64,000 bases of DNA from Dielma sp000508965 (GCA_000508965.1 BAHV02000018.1:134840-198839); one strand, 5' to 3'. Counted from the first letter of the stretch, positions 16,874-26,467 are shown. Made by a program: numbers and translations. Notes: generated by a model from the sequence alone, not told the origin.

Positions 16874-19390
16874 CTATGCCGCGCATACTTCGCATTCTTC
16901 TACTTCAAGTGATTTAGAACGAATATAATATACGCTCTTTACACCATTTTCCCATGCTTTAATATATAAATTCAGCACCTGTCTAAATGTATAATCATTT
17001 GTGATATACAGATTTAAAGACTGACTCTGATCAATATGACGCTGACGAACACCGGCGGCTCTGACCACCCATTCCTGATTGATCGTATGAGCGCTTTGAT
17101 AAATCCACCATGTATTCATATTCAGATCCGGTGCTACCCGGGCAATGATACTGCCTTTCTTTTCTTCAAGAAAGAAACGATTCATAATCGGATCGACAGC
17201 CGCGCTTGTTCCAGCAATAATAGAAGTCGAGCTCGTTGGTGCAATTGCCAGCAAATAACCATTGCGCAGCCCTGATTGATGAACACGCGCGCTTAACCGC
17301 TGCCACTTCTCATCCCGATAACCACGGTCTGTGAAATAGTTCCCATTATCCCATTCAGAACCGCTGAAATAAGCATAACGGCCTTTTTCTGCCGCTAACT
17401 CACAGCTGGCTTCAATCGCGTAATAGTTGATTTGTTCATAAACCTGATCCATAAACTGCAGATGTTCTTCACTTTCCCAGCGAATGCCTTCCTTTGCCAG
17501 CAGATGATGATAACCGCTGGTTCCTAAACCAATTGAACGGTAACGCTGATTGGTAACCTTGGCATATGGAATCGGATAGAAATTCAGATCGATGACATTA
17601 TCCAATGCACGGACAATGATACGGATAATCTTGCGCAGTTCCGCCTGATCATGAACATTAATATTGCCCAGCACCAATGATGCCAGATTGCACACGACAA
17701 AATCGCCCGGCTTGGTCTTTGTCACAATTACCGTCTCGCCGTCAATTTCTTCAATTGCTTTTGACACACTCTCGATCGCGCTCATGTTCTGTGCGATTTC
17801 GCTGCAAAGATTTGATGAATAAATCATTCCCGCATGCTTATTCGGATTCATGCGATTGACATGATCACGGTTAAAGGCAAACGGCGTGCCGGTTTCAATC
17901 GCCGACTTAAGAATCAAACGCACCAGATCTTTCAATAGGATTGCCTGTTTGCTGATGCGTTCATCATGGATACAGTCAAAATAACGTTTTTCCCATTCCT
18001 CACCATAAAAGTCTTCAAGCGCATAACCCTTGATCATTAAGATTTCATGCGGACACATTAAATACCATTGCTGATTCAGATTCTCACGGGCCATTTTCCA
18101 AAACAGATCCGGATAGCAGACAGCCGGAAAGACATCATGAGCCTTTTTGCGGTCATCGCCGTTGTTTGTACGCAGCTGCAGAAAATCAAGGATATCCTTG
18201 TGCCATACATCAAGATAAACCGCCACAGAGCCTTGACGCACACCGAGCTGATCTACTGCCACCGCGGTATCATTAGCCAGCTTGATCCATCGTGCCACAC
18301 CGCCGGCTACGCCTTTAAAACCGCGGATATCAGAGCCGACCGCGCGAACCTTGCCAAAATACAAGCCCATGCCGCCGCCAAATTTAGAAATCTGCGCGAA
18401 ATTGTCAATGCTGCGATAGATTCCTTCTAAAGAATCCGGTACGGTATCGATGAAACAGCTTGACAGCTGAAAATACGGTTTGCGAGAATTGGACATCGTC
18501 GGTGTTGCCATCGTTACTTTCAAAGTGCTTAATACCTCGTACAGTTCAATAACCTTATGCAGACGGTCTTCCGTCTCTTTCATATTCAAATGCATTGCGA
18601 TTCCCATAAACATTTCCTGCGGCTTTTCTAAAACCTGATGATCCTTATCCGCAATTAAATAACGCTTAATCACCAGATCAAGGCCGCTGTAAGTAAACAG
18701 CTTTGTATGTTCTTCCTTTAAAGCCGCCGCTAATTCATCAACTTCCTGCTTGCTGTATGCTTCAAGAATATAACGGCCGTATAATTCCTGCTCTGTTAAA
18801 TAGACCAGCTTATCATAAAAGCTGTGAATATTCAGGGCAGCCATTCTTTCCTCAATCATATGATTATTCTGAAAATTCAGTAACCGGCCGGCAATAAATT
18901 CCCACTGCGGAGCTTCAGCGCTGACACACTCAACCGCTGATCGAATCAAGCTCTTAAGACGCTGATCCATATCCATCTCCGGCTTATAGAAAGTCTGATA
19001 TTTTGCCAGCATCAGATCAAGCGCCAATGCCTTGCCATAATCCTTGTGAATTCCCTTTAATACCGGCCGCAGACCGGCCAGCGGCAAAGAGGCAGCAAGC
19101 TCATCGACGATACGGCGGTTTTTAGCCTGCTGATCCCGATAAAGAATAAAGCTTTTCGCCTGCTTATAAAAGCCATGCTTCATCATGCTTACTTCAACAA
19201 GATCCTGAATCTGTTCTACTTTAATATCATCAGGATTTTCAACAAGCTGCTGTTCAATTTCCTGAAGCATCACCTTCAGCTGTTCAGCTTCTATACAGCT
19301 TTGTGTGTTTTCAAATGCCAGTTTAATTACCCGGGCAATTTTATTTGATTCATATGTTTCTTTAGTTCCGTCACGTTTTGTTATTTGCAT
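16874..19390 (-). CDS. nrdA: Ribonucleoside-diphosphate reductase, alpha subunit
   Basis: Catalytic subunit of class I ribonucleotide reductase. An ATP-cone allosteric domain occupies the first 90 residues (MQITKRDGTKETYESNKIA). The barrel follows with NLCSEI, and the C-terminal redox pair is ECEVC just before the end. At 838 aa it has normal class Ia length. The start ATG 19390 is preceded by AAGGATATAGAG; the open frame runs 42 codons upstream, through a terminator hairpin, so that part is not coding. It forms an operon with nrdB. The ATP cone predicts dATP inhibition. Confidence 0.95.
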   Translation of the reverse strand: MQITKRDGTKETYESNKIARVIKLAFENTQSCIEAEQLKVMLQEIEQQLVENPDDIKVEQIQDLVEVSMMKHGFYKQAKSFILYRDQQAKNRRIVDELAASLPLAGLRPVLKGIHKDYGKALALDLMLAKYQTFYKPEMDMDQRLKSLIRSAVECVSAEAPQWEFIAGRLLNFQNNHMIEERMAALNIHSFYDKLVYLTEQELYGRYILEAYSKQEVDELAAALKEEHTKLFTYSGLDLVIKRYLIADKDHQVLEKPQEMFMGIAMHLNMKETEDRLHKVIELYEVLSTLKVTMATPTMSNSRKPYFQLSSCFIDTVPDSLEGIYRSIDNFAQISKFGGGMGLYFGKVRAVGSDIRGFKGVAGGVARWIKLANDTAVAVDQLGVRQGSVAVYLDVWHKDILDFLQLRTNNGDDRKKAHDVFPAVCYPDLFWKMARENLNQQWYLMCPHEILMIKGYALEDFYGEEWEKRYFDCIHDERISKQAILLKDLVRLILKSAIETGTPFAFNRDHVNRMNPNKHAGMIYSSNLCSEIAQNMSAIESVSKAIEEIDGETVIVTKTKPGDFVVCNLASLVLGNINVHDQAELRKIIRIIVRALDNVIDLNFYPIPYAKVTNQRYRSIGLGTSGYHHLLAKEGIRWESEEHLQFMDQVYEQINYYAIEASCELAAEKGRYAYFSGSEWDNGNYFTDRGYRDEKWQRLSARVHQSGLRNGYLLAIAPTSSTSIIAGTSAAVDPIMNRFFLEEKKGSIIARVAPDLNMNTWWIYQSAHTINQEWVVRAAGVRQRHIDQSQSLNLYITNDYTFRQVLNLYIKAWENGVKSVYYIRSKSLEVEECEVCAA

Positions 19391-19424
19391 CTCTATATCC
19401 TTTTCCTTACCTGCATTAGCATAA

Positions 19425-19459
19425 CAAAAAAAAGCAAAGATTTCATTTACTTTGCTTTT
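19425..19459 (-). terminator. Hairpin terminator between the NUDIX gene and nrdA
   Basis: AAAAGCAAAG / CTTTGCTTTT, a 10-bp stem followed by eight T on the minus strand. It sits only 34 bp before the nrdA ATG, so the nrdAB promoter must lie upstream of the hairpin (making it an attenuator) or within those few bases. Confidence 0.8.
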
Positions 19460-19475
19460 AATAACTTCTTCACAA

Positions 19476-19982
19476 TTAGCATGTTTCAAGATAACAATTA
19501 TATGCAAATAAATCACGCTGATAAATCAGCTTTTGAATCGACTTTTTATCAGGTGCCGACAGTTCTTTCAGCACTTCCTCTTTACTTAAGAAAACCAAGC
19601 CGCGAATCAATTGCTTTTCTTCCTCAGTATAAGTACAGGGGCAGCTTTGCTGAATCAGCCTGACCGCATAGAAGTGAGAAATCGTAATACGCTGAAGCAG
19701 ATGGTAAGTATCCTCAATCACACATAATGGACGTAAAATTTCCCCTTCCCAGCCACTCTCCTCCAGCAGTTCGCGCTGAATTGCCTGCGCGTGACTTTCG
19801 CCAGCCTCAATGCCGCCGCCCAGTGTTTCAAGATGGCGCAGACAACCAAAAATATCATTCCTTTTAATTTCCAGAAATGCATAGCGGCCTTGATATACCG
19901 CAATCATCCGCACGGTTTCCCGCACATGGGTGATATCACTCTTCGCAAAAACATCGTCAGTAAATCGCTTGCTGATCATCAT
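19476..19982 (-). CDS. NUDIX hydrolase
   Basis: The Nudix box is clear at about residues 55-77: GGGIEAGESHAQAIQRELLEESGW. Members hydrolyse nucleoside diphosphates linked to another moiety. The specific substrate is not evident. AGGAGG is followed by tandem ATGs at 19982 and 19979. The gene lies directly upstream of nrdA, on the same strand, with a terminator hairpin between them, so a nucleotide-pool role is plausible but not shown. Confidence 0.88.
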   Translation of the reverse strand: MMISKRFTDDVFAKSDITHVRETVRMIAVYQGRYAFLEIKRNDIFGCLRHLETLGGGIEAGESHAQAIQRELLEESGWEGEILRPLCVIEDTYHLLQRITISHFYAVRLIQQSCPCTYTEEEKQLIRGLVFLSKEEVLKELSAPDKKSIQKLIYQRDLFAYNCYLETC

Positions 19983-20686
19983 GCGCCTCCTAATCAAAAA
20001 AACAAATAGTGTAAATCTGCTTACCGATATTAAGTGTCCAAGCTTCCTTGTGAACCTATTTAAACTAATTAAAAAGGTAAGTATTATTGATTCTTATATA
20101 TTGTATAATTGCAGATTTGAAACTTCAATCGATAATTGAAAATAAAATGAATGCAGTGATGATGCTGGATAAACATCGGTATATTCATTTTCCTTTTATC
20201 CTCTTTTCTCACTTATTTATAAATAAAAGTTTCTCATATATAGTATGTTTGTTGAGTAAATGTTTAAAGTTACAATTTGAGCCCATTAAACAATTCGGAA
20301 TCATAAATGACATAATGAAAAAAGACACTTTTTCAAGTGCCTTCAATGATGCATACGATCATCTTAACTTTGGGGGAGAACTAACTTACAAGTATGGGTG
20401 GGGGAAGAAAAGTAAGTTAGGTTAAGATGAAAGAGGCATTACTGCCTGTATAAATATTACTTTTTTTCGTTAGGAATGTCAACTGTTATTAAAAAGATTT
20501 TTAAACATGAGAAATGTTCTTCGACGATACCCAAGCTGTTAATCAGATGTTCATTAAGAATTTTATTTCTGCACATTTACTTATTTTGGAAAACCCTTCC
20601 ATTTTAATGATGAAAACGCTATCCAAGAAGACAGTGCAAGCAGCTTAACGGCTATGGTTTTTTCGATTAAGTAAAGCCTTTCCATC
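19983..20686. other. Long non-coding stretch upstream of the C26 peptidase gene
   Basis: About 700 bp without a convincing gene. The left third is AT-rich. An ORF at 20087-20425 has no ribosome site and runs through the hairpin at 20360-20429, so I discount it. Short frames around 20510-20670 (one reading YFGKPFHFNDENAIQ) could be the decayed 3' end of an unknown gene that used the terminator at 20687. Confidence 0.5.
20360..20429 (+). repeat. Long two-part hairpin with G-rich bulge and loop
   Basis: CATCTTAAC (20360-20368) pairs with GTTAAGATG (20421-20429), and CTAACTTAC (20381-20389) with GTAAGTTAG (20412-20420). The right arms are contiguous, so the two stems stack into an 18-bp helix with a one-sided 12-nt bulge (TTTGGGGGAGAA) and a 22-nt loop containing ATGGGTGGGGG. 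The motif ATGGGTGGGG also occurs beside hairpins at 15671-15680. Confidence 0.7.
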
Positions 20687-20707
20687 GGTGCACCGGCACC
20701 TTTTTTT
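20687..20707 (+). terminator. Terminator with no intact gene upstream
   Basis: GGTGC / GCACC stem followed by seven T. No intact plus-strand gene precedes it. Confidence 0.7.
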
Positions 20708-20738
20708 GATTTGCGCATAGGCTAATGCAGGTGATCCT

Positions 20739-21380
20739 ATGCATTTAAAAATTGCCCTTCCCGTTCGGCTCAATGAAGCTGAATCACGGTATCAAATTTC
20801 AGCACCGTTAATTCATGCACTGCTGGCCCTCCATGTTACACCGGTACTGATTTATCCGCAGGCTGATATCAAAGACCAGCTTTCAGGATGCGATGGAGTG
20901 CTGATCAGCGGCGGTGATGATGTTGATCCATTGCTTTTTAACGATAAACCACACCCTAATACATTAATTGAAAAAGCCAGCATCGAACAGCTGGATATTG
21001 ACTGCATTCATTATTGTGAAAAACATCATCTTCCCTTGTTTGGATTATGCCGCGGCATTCAGATCCTGGCTGTGGTGTATCATGCGGCGTTATATCAAGA
21101 TATTGATCAACATATGAAAACCAGCCATCCTCTGATCATTGCCCCTCATTCATTTTTAAGCGGCATGCCGGTGCATTCGGTCAATTCCTATCATCATCAA
21201 GCACTTGCGCAATGCCCTGAAGGTTTTATGATCAGTGCGATCGCAAAGGATGGGACGATCGAAGCAATTGAGAAGGCGGATATGTTTGCCGTCCAATGGC
21301 ATCCGGAACTGATGAGTGACGATCCGCTCTTACGTTTTTTTACGGATTACGTACTTGCTAAGAAAATAAACAAGAATTAA
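20739..21380 (+). CDS. Gamma-glutamyl-gamma-aminobutyrate hydrolase-like (peptidase C26)
   Basis: Class I glutamine-amidotransferase-fold hydrolase that cleaves gamma-glutamyl bonds. The nucleophile is Cys104 in GLCRGIQ, with the His188/Glu190 pair in VQWHPE. SGGDDVDP at residues 57-64 is the family's substrate-side motif. At 213 aa it is slightly shorter than PuuD (about 250 aa). AGGTGATCCT precedes the ATG. Its last 51 bp overlap the convergent YqaA-like gene. Confidence 0.9.
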   Translation: MHLKIALPVRLNEAESRYQISAPLIHALLALHVTPVLIYPQADIKDQLSGCDGVLISGGDDVDPLLFNDKPHPNTLIEKASIEQLDIDCIHYCEKHHLPLFGLCRGIQILAVVYHAALYQDIDQHMKTSHPLIIAPHSFLSGMPVHSVNSYHHQALAQCPEGFMISAIAKDGTIEAIEKADMFAVQWHPELMSDDPLLRFFTDYVLAKKINKN

Positions 21381-21845
21381 AATAGAGAGCAGCGTTGAAT
21401 ATTTCTCGATTGCGATAAATTCACTCGCTTTGCTTAGTGTCGCCGCAACCAGCAATGAGCGCATAAAGCGGCAGCTGCCGTCAAGCAATAAAAAGAGCCA
21501 GCGGTTCATTCGGCATAAACCGGCCAGATAAGCCAGTACGAAGTCAGGAAAAGGTGTCAGTGACCCAAGGATGACGGCCATCGCACCATATTTCTGCATC
21601 GTTGCCTCCCCCTCGGACAATGTTTCTTCATTAACCAGCTTCAAGGCGAACTTACGGCCGTAGCTGACACTTAACTCATAGCCAATGTAGCCGCCTAAAA
21701 AGGTACCGATGCCGCTGACTGCCGCGTAGTAAAAGCTTTTAGTCGGGGCTGCCAGACATAGCGGCACAAAGACGGCTTCAATTGAAGGTAAAGGTAAAAA
21801 TGCCTTTAAACAGGCGTAAATTAAAAGAAACAGGTCTGCATTCAT
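21330..21845 (-). CDS. YqaA/SNARE-associated (DedA-like) membrane protein
   Basis: The 171-aa polytopic protein has the VTT/DedA features: a glycine-rich re-entrant segment (GIGTFLGGYIGYELSVSYG) and the LTPFPDFVLAYLAG segment with its proline. Members are linked to lipid scrambling or envelope homeostasis. The protein is short, as expected for the YqaA subgroup. AGGTGATCTC lies upstream of the ATG. It overlaps the convergent C26 gene by 51 bp and follows the HAD phosphatase gene on the same strand with a 26-bp gap. Confidence 0.8.
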   Translation of the reverse strand: MNADLFLLIYACLKAFLPLPSIEAVFVPLCLAAPTKSFYYAAVSGIGTFLGGYIGYELSVSYGRKFALKLVNEETLSEGEATMQKYGAMAVILGSLTPFPDFVLAYLAGLCRMNRWLFLLLDGSCRFMRSLLVAATLSKASEFIAIEKYSTLLSILILVYFLSKYVIRKKT

Positions 21846-21871
21846 GAGATCACCTGTTCCATTATATGTTT

Positions 21872-22633
21872 TTATTCGTTCATCAATTCATAAAGTGAAT
21901 GGATCTTATGTGTCGGTACGATTTGAAAGCGTTCGATGTCTGCGAATGTATGCACACCCGTAGTCACAAAGATTGTGTCAACCTGACAATTGACACCGAG
22001 CAGGATGTCGGTTTCCAAATTATCACCGATACAAATTGCATCTTCTTTTTTAATATTAAAATACTCAAGTGCTTCATTTAAAATTGGCGGATATGGCTTG
22101 CCGATCTTAGGTGAAAGCTGTTCACTTGCATACTCAAACATGGCTACGATTGAACCGTTGCCGAGCTTATAGCCTTTGCCGTGCGGCAGCTTGCGGTCAT
22201 TGTTGGTGCCGACCAGCTTCGCACCGTCTACTAAATAACTCAGTGCCTTAGAATATGCCTCATAATCAGCATGAGCATCAAGGCCCACAAAAACAAAATC
22301 CACATCCTCTTCCACAAGTTTAAACCCGGCATCCAATAAGGCTTCTCTTAAACCCGCCTGGCCGATCATATACGCGTTGCGCTTAGTGCTGAATTTTTGC
22401 ATCGTTCGTGCCGCTGCCATGCTTGAGGTGAAAAACTGATCTTCACGAATGCCTTTGAATCCCAGTTTTTCCATATGCTGCACATTCTCTGAACGGGTAC
22501 GGGTAGCATTGTTAGTCAGAAAGTAAAAGGGCTGTTGTTTGGCAATACACCAGGCAATAAATTCCCTGGCCCCATCAATATTTTCATTTCCCCGATACAT
22601 TGTGCCATCAAGATCAATCAGATAACTTTTCAT
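21872..22633 (-). CDS. HAD-superfamily IIA phosphatase (NagD/AraL-like)
   Basis: Cytoplasmic phosphatase of 253 aa. The catalytic aspartates lie in LIDLDGTMYRG at residues 5-15. Motif II is FLTNNATRTRSEN, and the C-terminal metal site is CIGDNLETDILLG. This matches the Firmicutes TIGR01457-type group. The substrate is likely a small phosphorylated metabolite but is not defined. AAGGAG lies before ATG 22633. It is the promoter-proximal gene of the pair with the YqaA-like protein. Confidence 0.92.
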   Translation of the reverse strand: MKSYLIDLDGTMYRGNENIDGAREFIAWCIAKQQPFYFLTNNATRTRSENVQHMEKLGFKGIREDQFFTSSMAAARTMQKFSTKRNAYMIGQAGLREALLDAGFKLVEEDVDFVFVGLDAHADYEAYSKALSYLVDGAKLVGTNNDRKLPHGKGYKLGNGSIVAMFEYASEQLSPKIGKPYPPILNEALEYFNIKKEDAICIGDNLETDILLGVNCQVDTIFVTTGVHTFADIERFQIVPTHKIHSLYELMNE

Positions 22634-22747
22634 TCAATTACTCCTTTTTTTCCCTATCAGTGTATCACGTTTACGCAAAAATTGGGACAAAGAAAAAGCA
22701 TTTCAATTTAAAGTATGTTAGAATAAAGGTCAAGTGAAGGTGATGTT

Positions 22748-23980
22748 ATGAAAAATTTAGAAACTGCAAATCGCTGTTTGAATTGTAAGAACGCGCGCTG
22801 TGTCAGCGCCTGCCCGATTCATACGCCGATTCCGGAGGTAATTCTCGATTATAAAGAAGGACGTTATGAACAAGCTGGCAAACGATTGTTTGACAACAAC
22901 CCGCTTTCAGCGATCTGTTCCATTGTCTGTCCGCATGAAAAACAATGCCGAGGTAATTGTATCCGCGGCATCAAAGGGGAACCAGTTGATTTCCCGGCCA
23001 TTGAAAATGAAATTTCCATGCATTATTTAAAGCATGTTCATTTTACTGAAAAACGCATTCACAATCAGCGGGTAGGCATTATCGGCGGCGGTCCGGCAGG
23101 GATAACGATTGCCCTGCAGCTGGCTCAGAAAGGTTATCCTGTCACTATTTTTGATGCCCATCCGCGCATTGGCGGTGTTCTCCGCTATGGTATTCCTGAT
23201 TTCAGGCTGCCGCGGACAATTCTTGATTTACTGGAAGAAAAACTGCTTGAATTGGGGGTAAAAATCAGGCCGAATACCCTGATTGGTCCGGTGCTGACCA
23301 TTGACCGGCTTTTGGAAGATGGCTATGATGCCTTATTTATCGGTACGGGTGTATGGAATCCGCGAACCCTAAATATCCCTGGTGAGAGCCTAGGCAATGT
23401 GCATTATGCTATTGATTACTTAAAAGATCCGGAAGTCTATCAGCTCGGCAAGAAAGCAGCAGTCATCGGAGCCGGTGATGTGGCGATGGACGCGGCACGT
23501 ACTGCCAGCCGTCATGGCTGTGATGTGACGATTCTCTATCGCAAAGGCAAGGAGAATATCTCAGCCACAGAAGCTGAACTGCAGGGAGCCATTGACGATG
23601 GCGTCAAATTTGTCTTCTACAAGATACCTAAGGCATGCAGTGAGGAAGGCATGATCGTTGCTGACTGTGAGGTTGTCATGGATGCGGATGGCCGTCCGCA
23701 GAGTGTTGAAAAAGCTGACAGCGATCATCTATTTGCCTGTGACTCAATCATTATCGCGGTATCACAGCTGCCCAAAAACAATATTGTCCGCAATACAACC
23801 GGCTTAGAAACCGGTAAAAATGGCTTGCTGATTGCCGACGAAGACGGGAAAACGACAAGAGTCGGCGTCTTTGCTTCGGGTGATGTAGTTACCGGTGCTA
23901 AAACCGTAGTAAAGGCCGTTAAATATGCTCAGCATGTTGCCGGTGAAATCGAAGCCTATCTGCAGGCTAAAGCAAAATAA
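22748..23980 (+). CDS. GltD-like NAD(P)-dependent flavoprotein oxidoreductase
   Basis: Related to the small subunit of glutamate synthase and to NfnL. Cysteine-rich Fe-S motifs lie at the N-terminus (residues about 10-75, CLNCKNARCVSACP and CSIVCPHEKQCRGNC). FAD binding is at VGIIGGGPAGI (about residue 111), and a second dinucleotide fold at AAVIGAGDVAMDAAR. No large subunit (gltB) is adjacent, so it probably works as a stand-alone or NfnB-like oxidoreductase. AAGGTGATGTT precedes the ATG, and a bidirectional terminator follows. Confidence 0.9.
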   Translation: MKNLETANRCLNCKNARCVSACPIHTPIPEVILDYKEGRYEQAGKRLFDNNPLSAICSIVCPHEKQCRGNCIRGIKGEPVDFPAIENEISMHYLKHVHFTEKRIHNQRVGIIGGGPAGITIALQLAQKGYPVTIFDAHPRIGGVLRYGIPDFRLPRTILDLLEEKLLELGVKIRPNTLIGPVLTIDRLLEDGYDALFIGTGVWNPRTLNIPGESLGNVHYAIDYLKDPEVYQLGKKAAVIGAGDVAMDAARTASRHGCDVTILYRKGKENISATEAELQGAIDDGVKFVFYKIPKACSEEGMIVADCEVVMDADGRPQSVEKADSDHLFACDSIIIAVSQLPKNNIVRNTTGLETGKNGLLIADEDGKTTRVGVFASGDVVTGAKTVVKAVKYAQHVAGEIEAYLQAKAK

Positions 23981-23983
23981 GAA

Positions 23984-24026
23984 AAAGGCGTTAGAATTCC
24001 TTTCGGAACATTCTTAACGCCTTTTA
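23984..24026. terminator. Bidirectional terminator
   Basis: AAGGCGTTAGAAT and ATTCTTAACGCCTT form a long imperfect stem flanked by A and T tracts, between two converging genes. Confidence 0.88.
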
Positions 24027-25193
24027 TTCTGCCTGTGTATCGCTGATTATCGAACTGCCGTTTTGCATCGAAATAGGACTGCCATGGATATCGGTACTGC
24101 AGCCATTGAAGGTGAGTGATTCCGGATATTCAAGAGACCCCTTGCCGCCGACATCAATTGCCCCGGCATGATCGGGATACTGATTGTTTATAATCTGTGT
24201 CAGCTCACTGATTTTAAGCTTGCCATCGACCATAATCGCTGCCGCTTCACTCGCTGAAGAACCGCCGTCGATGCAGATTTGATTTAAAGTCAGAGACCCG
24301 CTGCTGCGGATATCGATCAGTGCTCCTGTATAAGCAGGATATGATGCTGAACCCATATAACGTTTCAGCGTAATCAGCTGATCAGCGTCCCAGACTTGTT
24401 CATCCTTGATCGTAATACCATTGATGATCCAGATCGTACCCGCTTCATGATTCAGCAATTCCTTGGCCCGCTCAAAGCTTTGAACTGCACTAAGCGGTGA
24501 TTGACCGTCATTTGCATCGCTGCCCTTGCCATTCAAATATACTTCATTCACTGTTTCACTTTCAATATAATTGCTGCTCACCGTTCGTATTATCAGCGGC
24601 AGCGGAGCTTCCGTTTCAAATTGCTCAGAAAGAATCGGCGTAAAAGTATAAGTCACACCCGCTTCTGTCTCAGCCTCTAAACCTGGTTCTACATTCCATT
24701 GGCTTATTTTCAGGTTAATGCTTTTCTCATTGCCGATCCGGTTTCCCTCTTTATCAAGCACATAACCGCTTGCTTGAATCGTATCCGGCAGCGCCAGTTC
24801 ATCAATCTTACTGCCCTGAGCAACTATCAGCCGATCCTCCGCAACCGCTTCAAAATGAGTAATCAGCATCGGCCGGCTCATACTTTTAACATAACGGAAA
24901 ATGGGATAAATCGTGCACAATGCCAGCAATGCCATAACCACCAGTGCATTTCTGAAATGATGCTTAGGCCGCGGCACCTGTTTCTTATTCAGATAATCTT
25001 CAACTTCCAGAATTTCTATTTTTTCTTTCCGCAGATTTGAAAATGCTACAAGTATCAATCTGAAGGGCAGACTTAAATAATATAAAATTGAGTCAAGCAG
25101 ATAGATGACCGCCAGCGGCAGAAGCATAACATATCTTAATGAAGGATGCTTACGGCCGAAATCGACAATCTTATACAATAGCTTTTCAAGCAT
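24024..25193 (-). CDS. Membrane protein with C-terminal beta-helix-like region
   Basis: Function not recognised. The 389-aa protein has a hydrophobic region at about residues 20-50 and a second transmembrane helix at about 85-105, so the C-terminus probably faces outside. Residues about 120-220 look like Ig-like strands. From VYLNGKGSDANDGQSP (about 226) onward it reads like DUF1565/pectate-lyase-like beta-helix protein, with short repeated strands up to the end. The start ATG 25193 has GGGAGGTGG upstream. It is monocistronic, ending in a shared terminator. A surface carbohydrate role is speculation. Confidence 0.7.
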   Translation of the reverse strand: MLEKLLYKIVDFGRKHPSLRYVMLLPLAVIYLLDSILYYLSLPFRLILVAFSNLRKEKIEILEVEDYLNKKQVPRPKHHFRNALVVMALLALCTIYPIFRYVKSMSRPMLITHFEAVAEDRLIVAQGSKIDELALPDTIQASGYVLDKEGNRIGNEKSINLKISQWNVEPGLEAETEAGVTYTFTPILSEQFETEAPLPLIIRTVSSNYIESETVNEVYLNGKGSDANDGQSPLSAVQSFERAKELLNHEAGTIWIINGITIKDEQVWDADQLITLKRYMGSASYPAYTGALIDIRSSGSLTLNQICIDGGSSASEAAAIMVDGKLKISELTQIINNQYPDHAGAIDVGGKGSLEYPESLTFNGCSTDIHGSPISMQNGSSIISDTQAE

Positions 25194-25270
25194 GCTTCCA
25201 CCTCCCAAAATCACTTATATAGTATAACAGAATCTAGCCGTGATGAAAATTCATTCTCCCCAGAAAAAGC

Positions 25271-26416
25271 TTAAGCCGGCTGATTCATCTTACGTTTACG
25301 CATTTTTATGATCATCCATGTAGGAATAATTGCGATACATGCAAAGATCCAGCAAGTGATGTTAAAATCAAAACGTTCTACAAGCCACGTACCGATTACC
25401 GGTGTTAAAAAACCGCTGATACCGAAATAGATCGCAAAGCCCACAATCTGCGCTGAAGCTGCCAGCTGCTTAGGTGTTACTTCCTGAATCAGCAGCTTGC
25501 TGGTTAATACGATAATCGGATGAGTAAACAGCTGCAAAGCCGCCACAATCAGCACCCATAGCGGTGTCGCGCAAAAACCATAGGCCACAAATTTAACGCC
25601 TGTCATCAATGCCGCAACCAATAATAAACGTGATGGCTCAAATTTCTTAAATAATTTAGCGGAAAATAAATAAATCGGGATCTCCATCAGCGACTGAACT
25701 GCAAATTTCACAGATACCGCGATTCGATCACCGCCCAATGCAATCAACTTATCCACGACCACAAATTGATCCGCAAAACCGGTAATCATCAATAGGAATA
25801 AAATCATCAATAGGCGCTGATAAGATTTATTCATCAACAATTTTTTCATACTGGCTAATGAAATCGAGCCTTTTTGCGCCGCTTCCTTTTCCTTGATAAA
25901 AAAACCGCACAGCAGTGAAATGGCAGAAGCGCTCAGACAGAGAATACATAAACCAATGCTGTTAAATTGTTTATATATAAAGCCTGCTGCCAAGGAACCG
26001 CTTACCAGGCCTGCTGCCGAGAAGCAGTGATATTTACCAAAGGTTTTGGGTTTAAGCTGAAAAACCCATGTTTCATTGATACTCATAACCTCCTTGACAA
26101 TTCCAAACATTAAAATCACACAGATTGCCTTGATCCACAGATCACTGGTCAATATAAATGAAGCAAAAACAGCCGCCATAAATAAGAGCGTTGTAATGAT
26201 GAACATCGGTTTCATCTTACCGGTTTTATCACTGATCCAGCCGATAACAGCCGCAAAAAGCAAAGAAGCCAGCGCGCTGAAACCCAACACCCAGCCCTTT
26301 TGTGACGGTGAATAGCCGCTTTCATTTAAAAAAGGAATCAGCTGTGAATTTACTGCTGATATTGATATAAAGGTAGCGAAATTAAAGACTGCAAATCGTA
26401 TATTTTTCATATGCAT
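25271..26416 (-). CDS. MFS transporter (LacY/nucleoside-symporter-like)
   Basis: Twelve-helix major facilitator protein of about 382 aa. The cytoplasmic loop between helices 2 and 3 reads GWISDKTGKMKP, the MFS signature. The layout resembles the MFS_1-like (PPP/LacY-type) group often used for sugars or nucleosides. The start is uncertain: ATG 26416 or 26410 follow GGTG; the frame extends to a GTG at 26443 without a ribosome site. Directly downstream of the EEP nuclease gene, but a terminator separates them. Confidence 0.85.
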   Translation of the reverse strand: MHMKNIRFAVFNFATFISISAVNSQLIPFLNESGYSPSQKGWVLGFSALASLLFAAVIGWISDKTGKMKPMFIITTLLFMAAVFASFILTSDLWIKAICVILMFGIVKEVMSINETWVFQLKPKTFGKYHCFSAAGLVSGSLAAGFIYKQFNSIGLCILCLSASAISLLCGFFIKEKEAAQKGSISLASMKKLLMNKSYQRLLMILFLLMITGFADQFVVVDKLIALGGDRIAVSVKFAVQSLMEIPIYLFSAKLFKKFEPSRLLLVAALMTGVKFVAYGFCATPLWVLIVAALQLFTHPIIVLTSKLLIQEVTPKQLAASAQIVGFAIYFGISGFLTPVIGTWLVERFDFNITCWIFACIAIIPTWMIIKMRKRKMNQPA

Positions 26417-26444
26417 CACCGGTTGTAGTATGCCCCATGACACA

Positions 26445-26467
26445 AGAAAAAAACCGCAAAAGCGGTT
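26445..26467 (-). terminator. Terminator of the EEP nuclease gene
   Basis: AACCGC / GCGGTT stem followed by TTTTTTTCTT on the minus strand; the stem overlaps the stop codon. Confidence 0.82.

Noticed and set aside
20087..20425. 112-codon ORF in the long intergenic stretch
   Set aside because: It has no ribosome site, unusual composition, and runs through the 18-bp stacked hairpin; the stretch looks non-coding.
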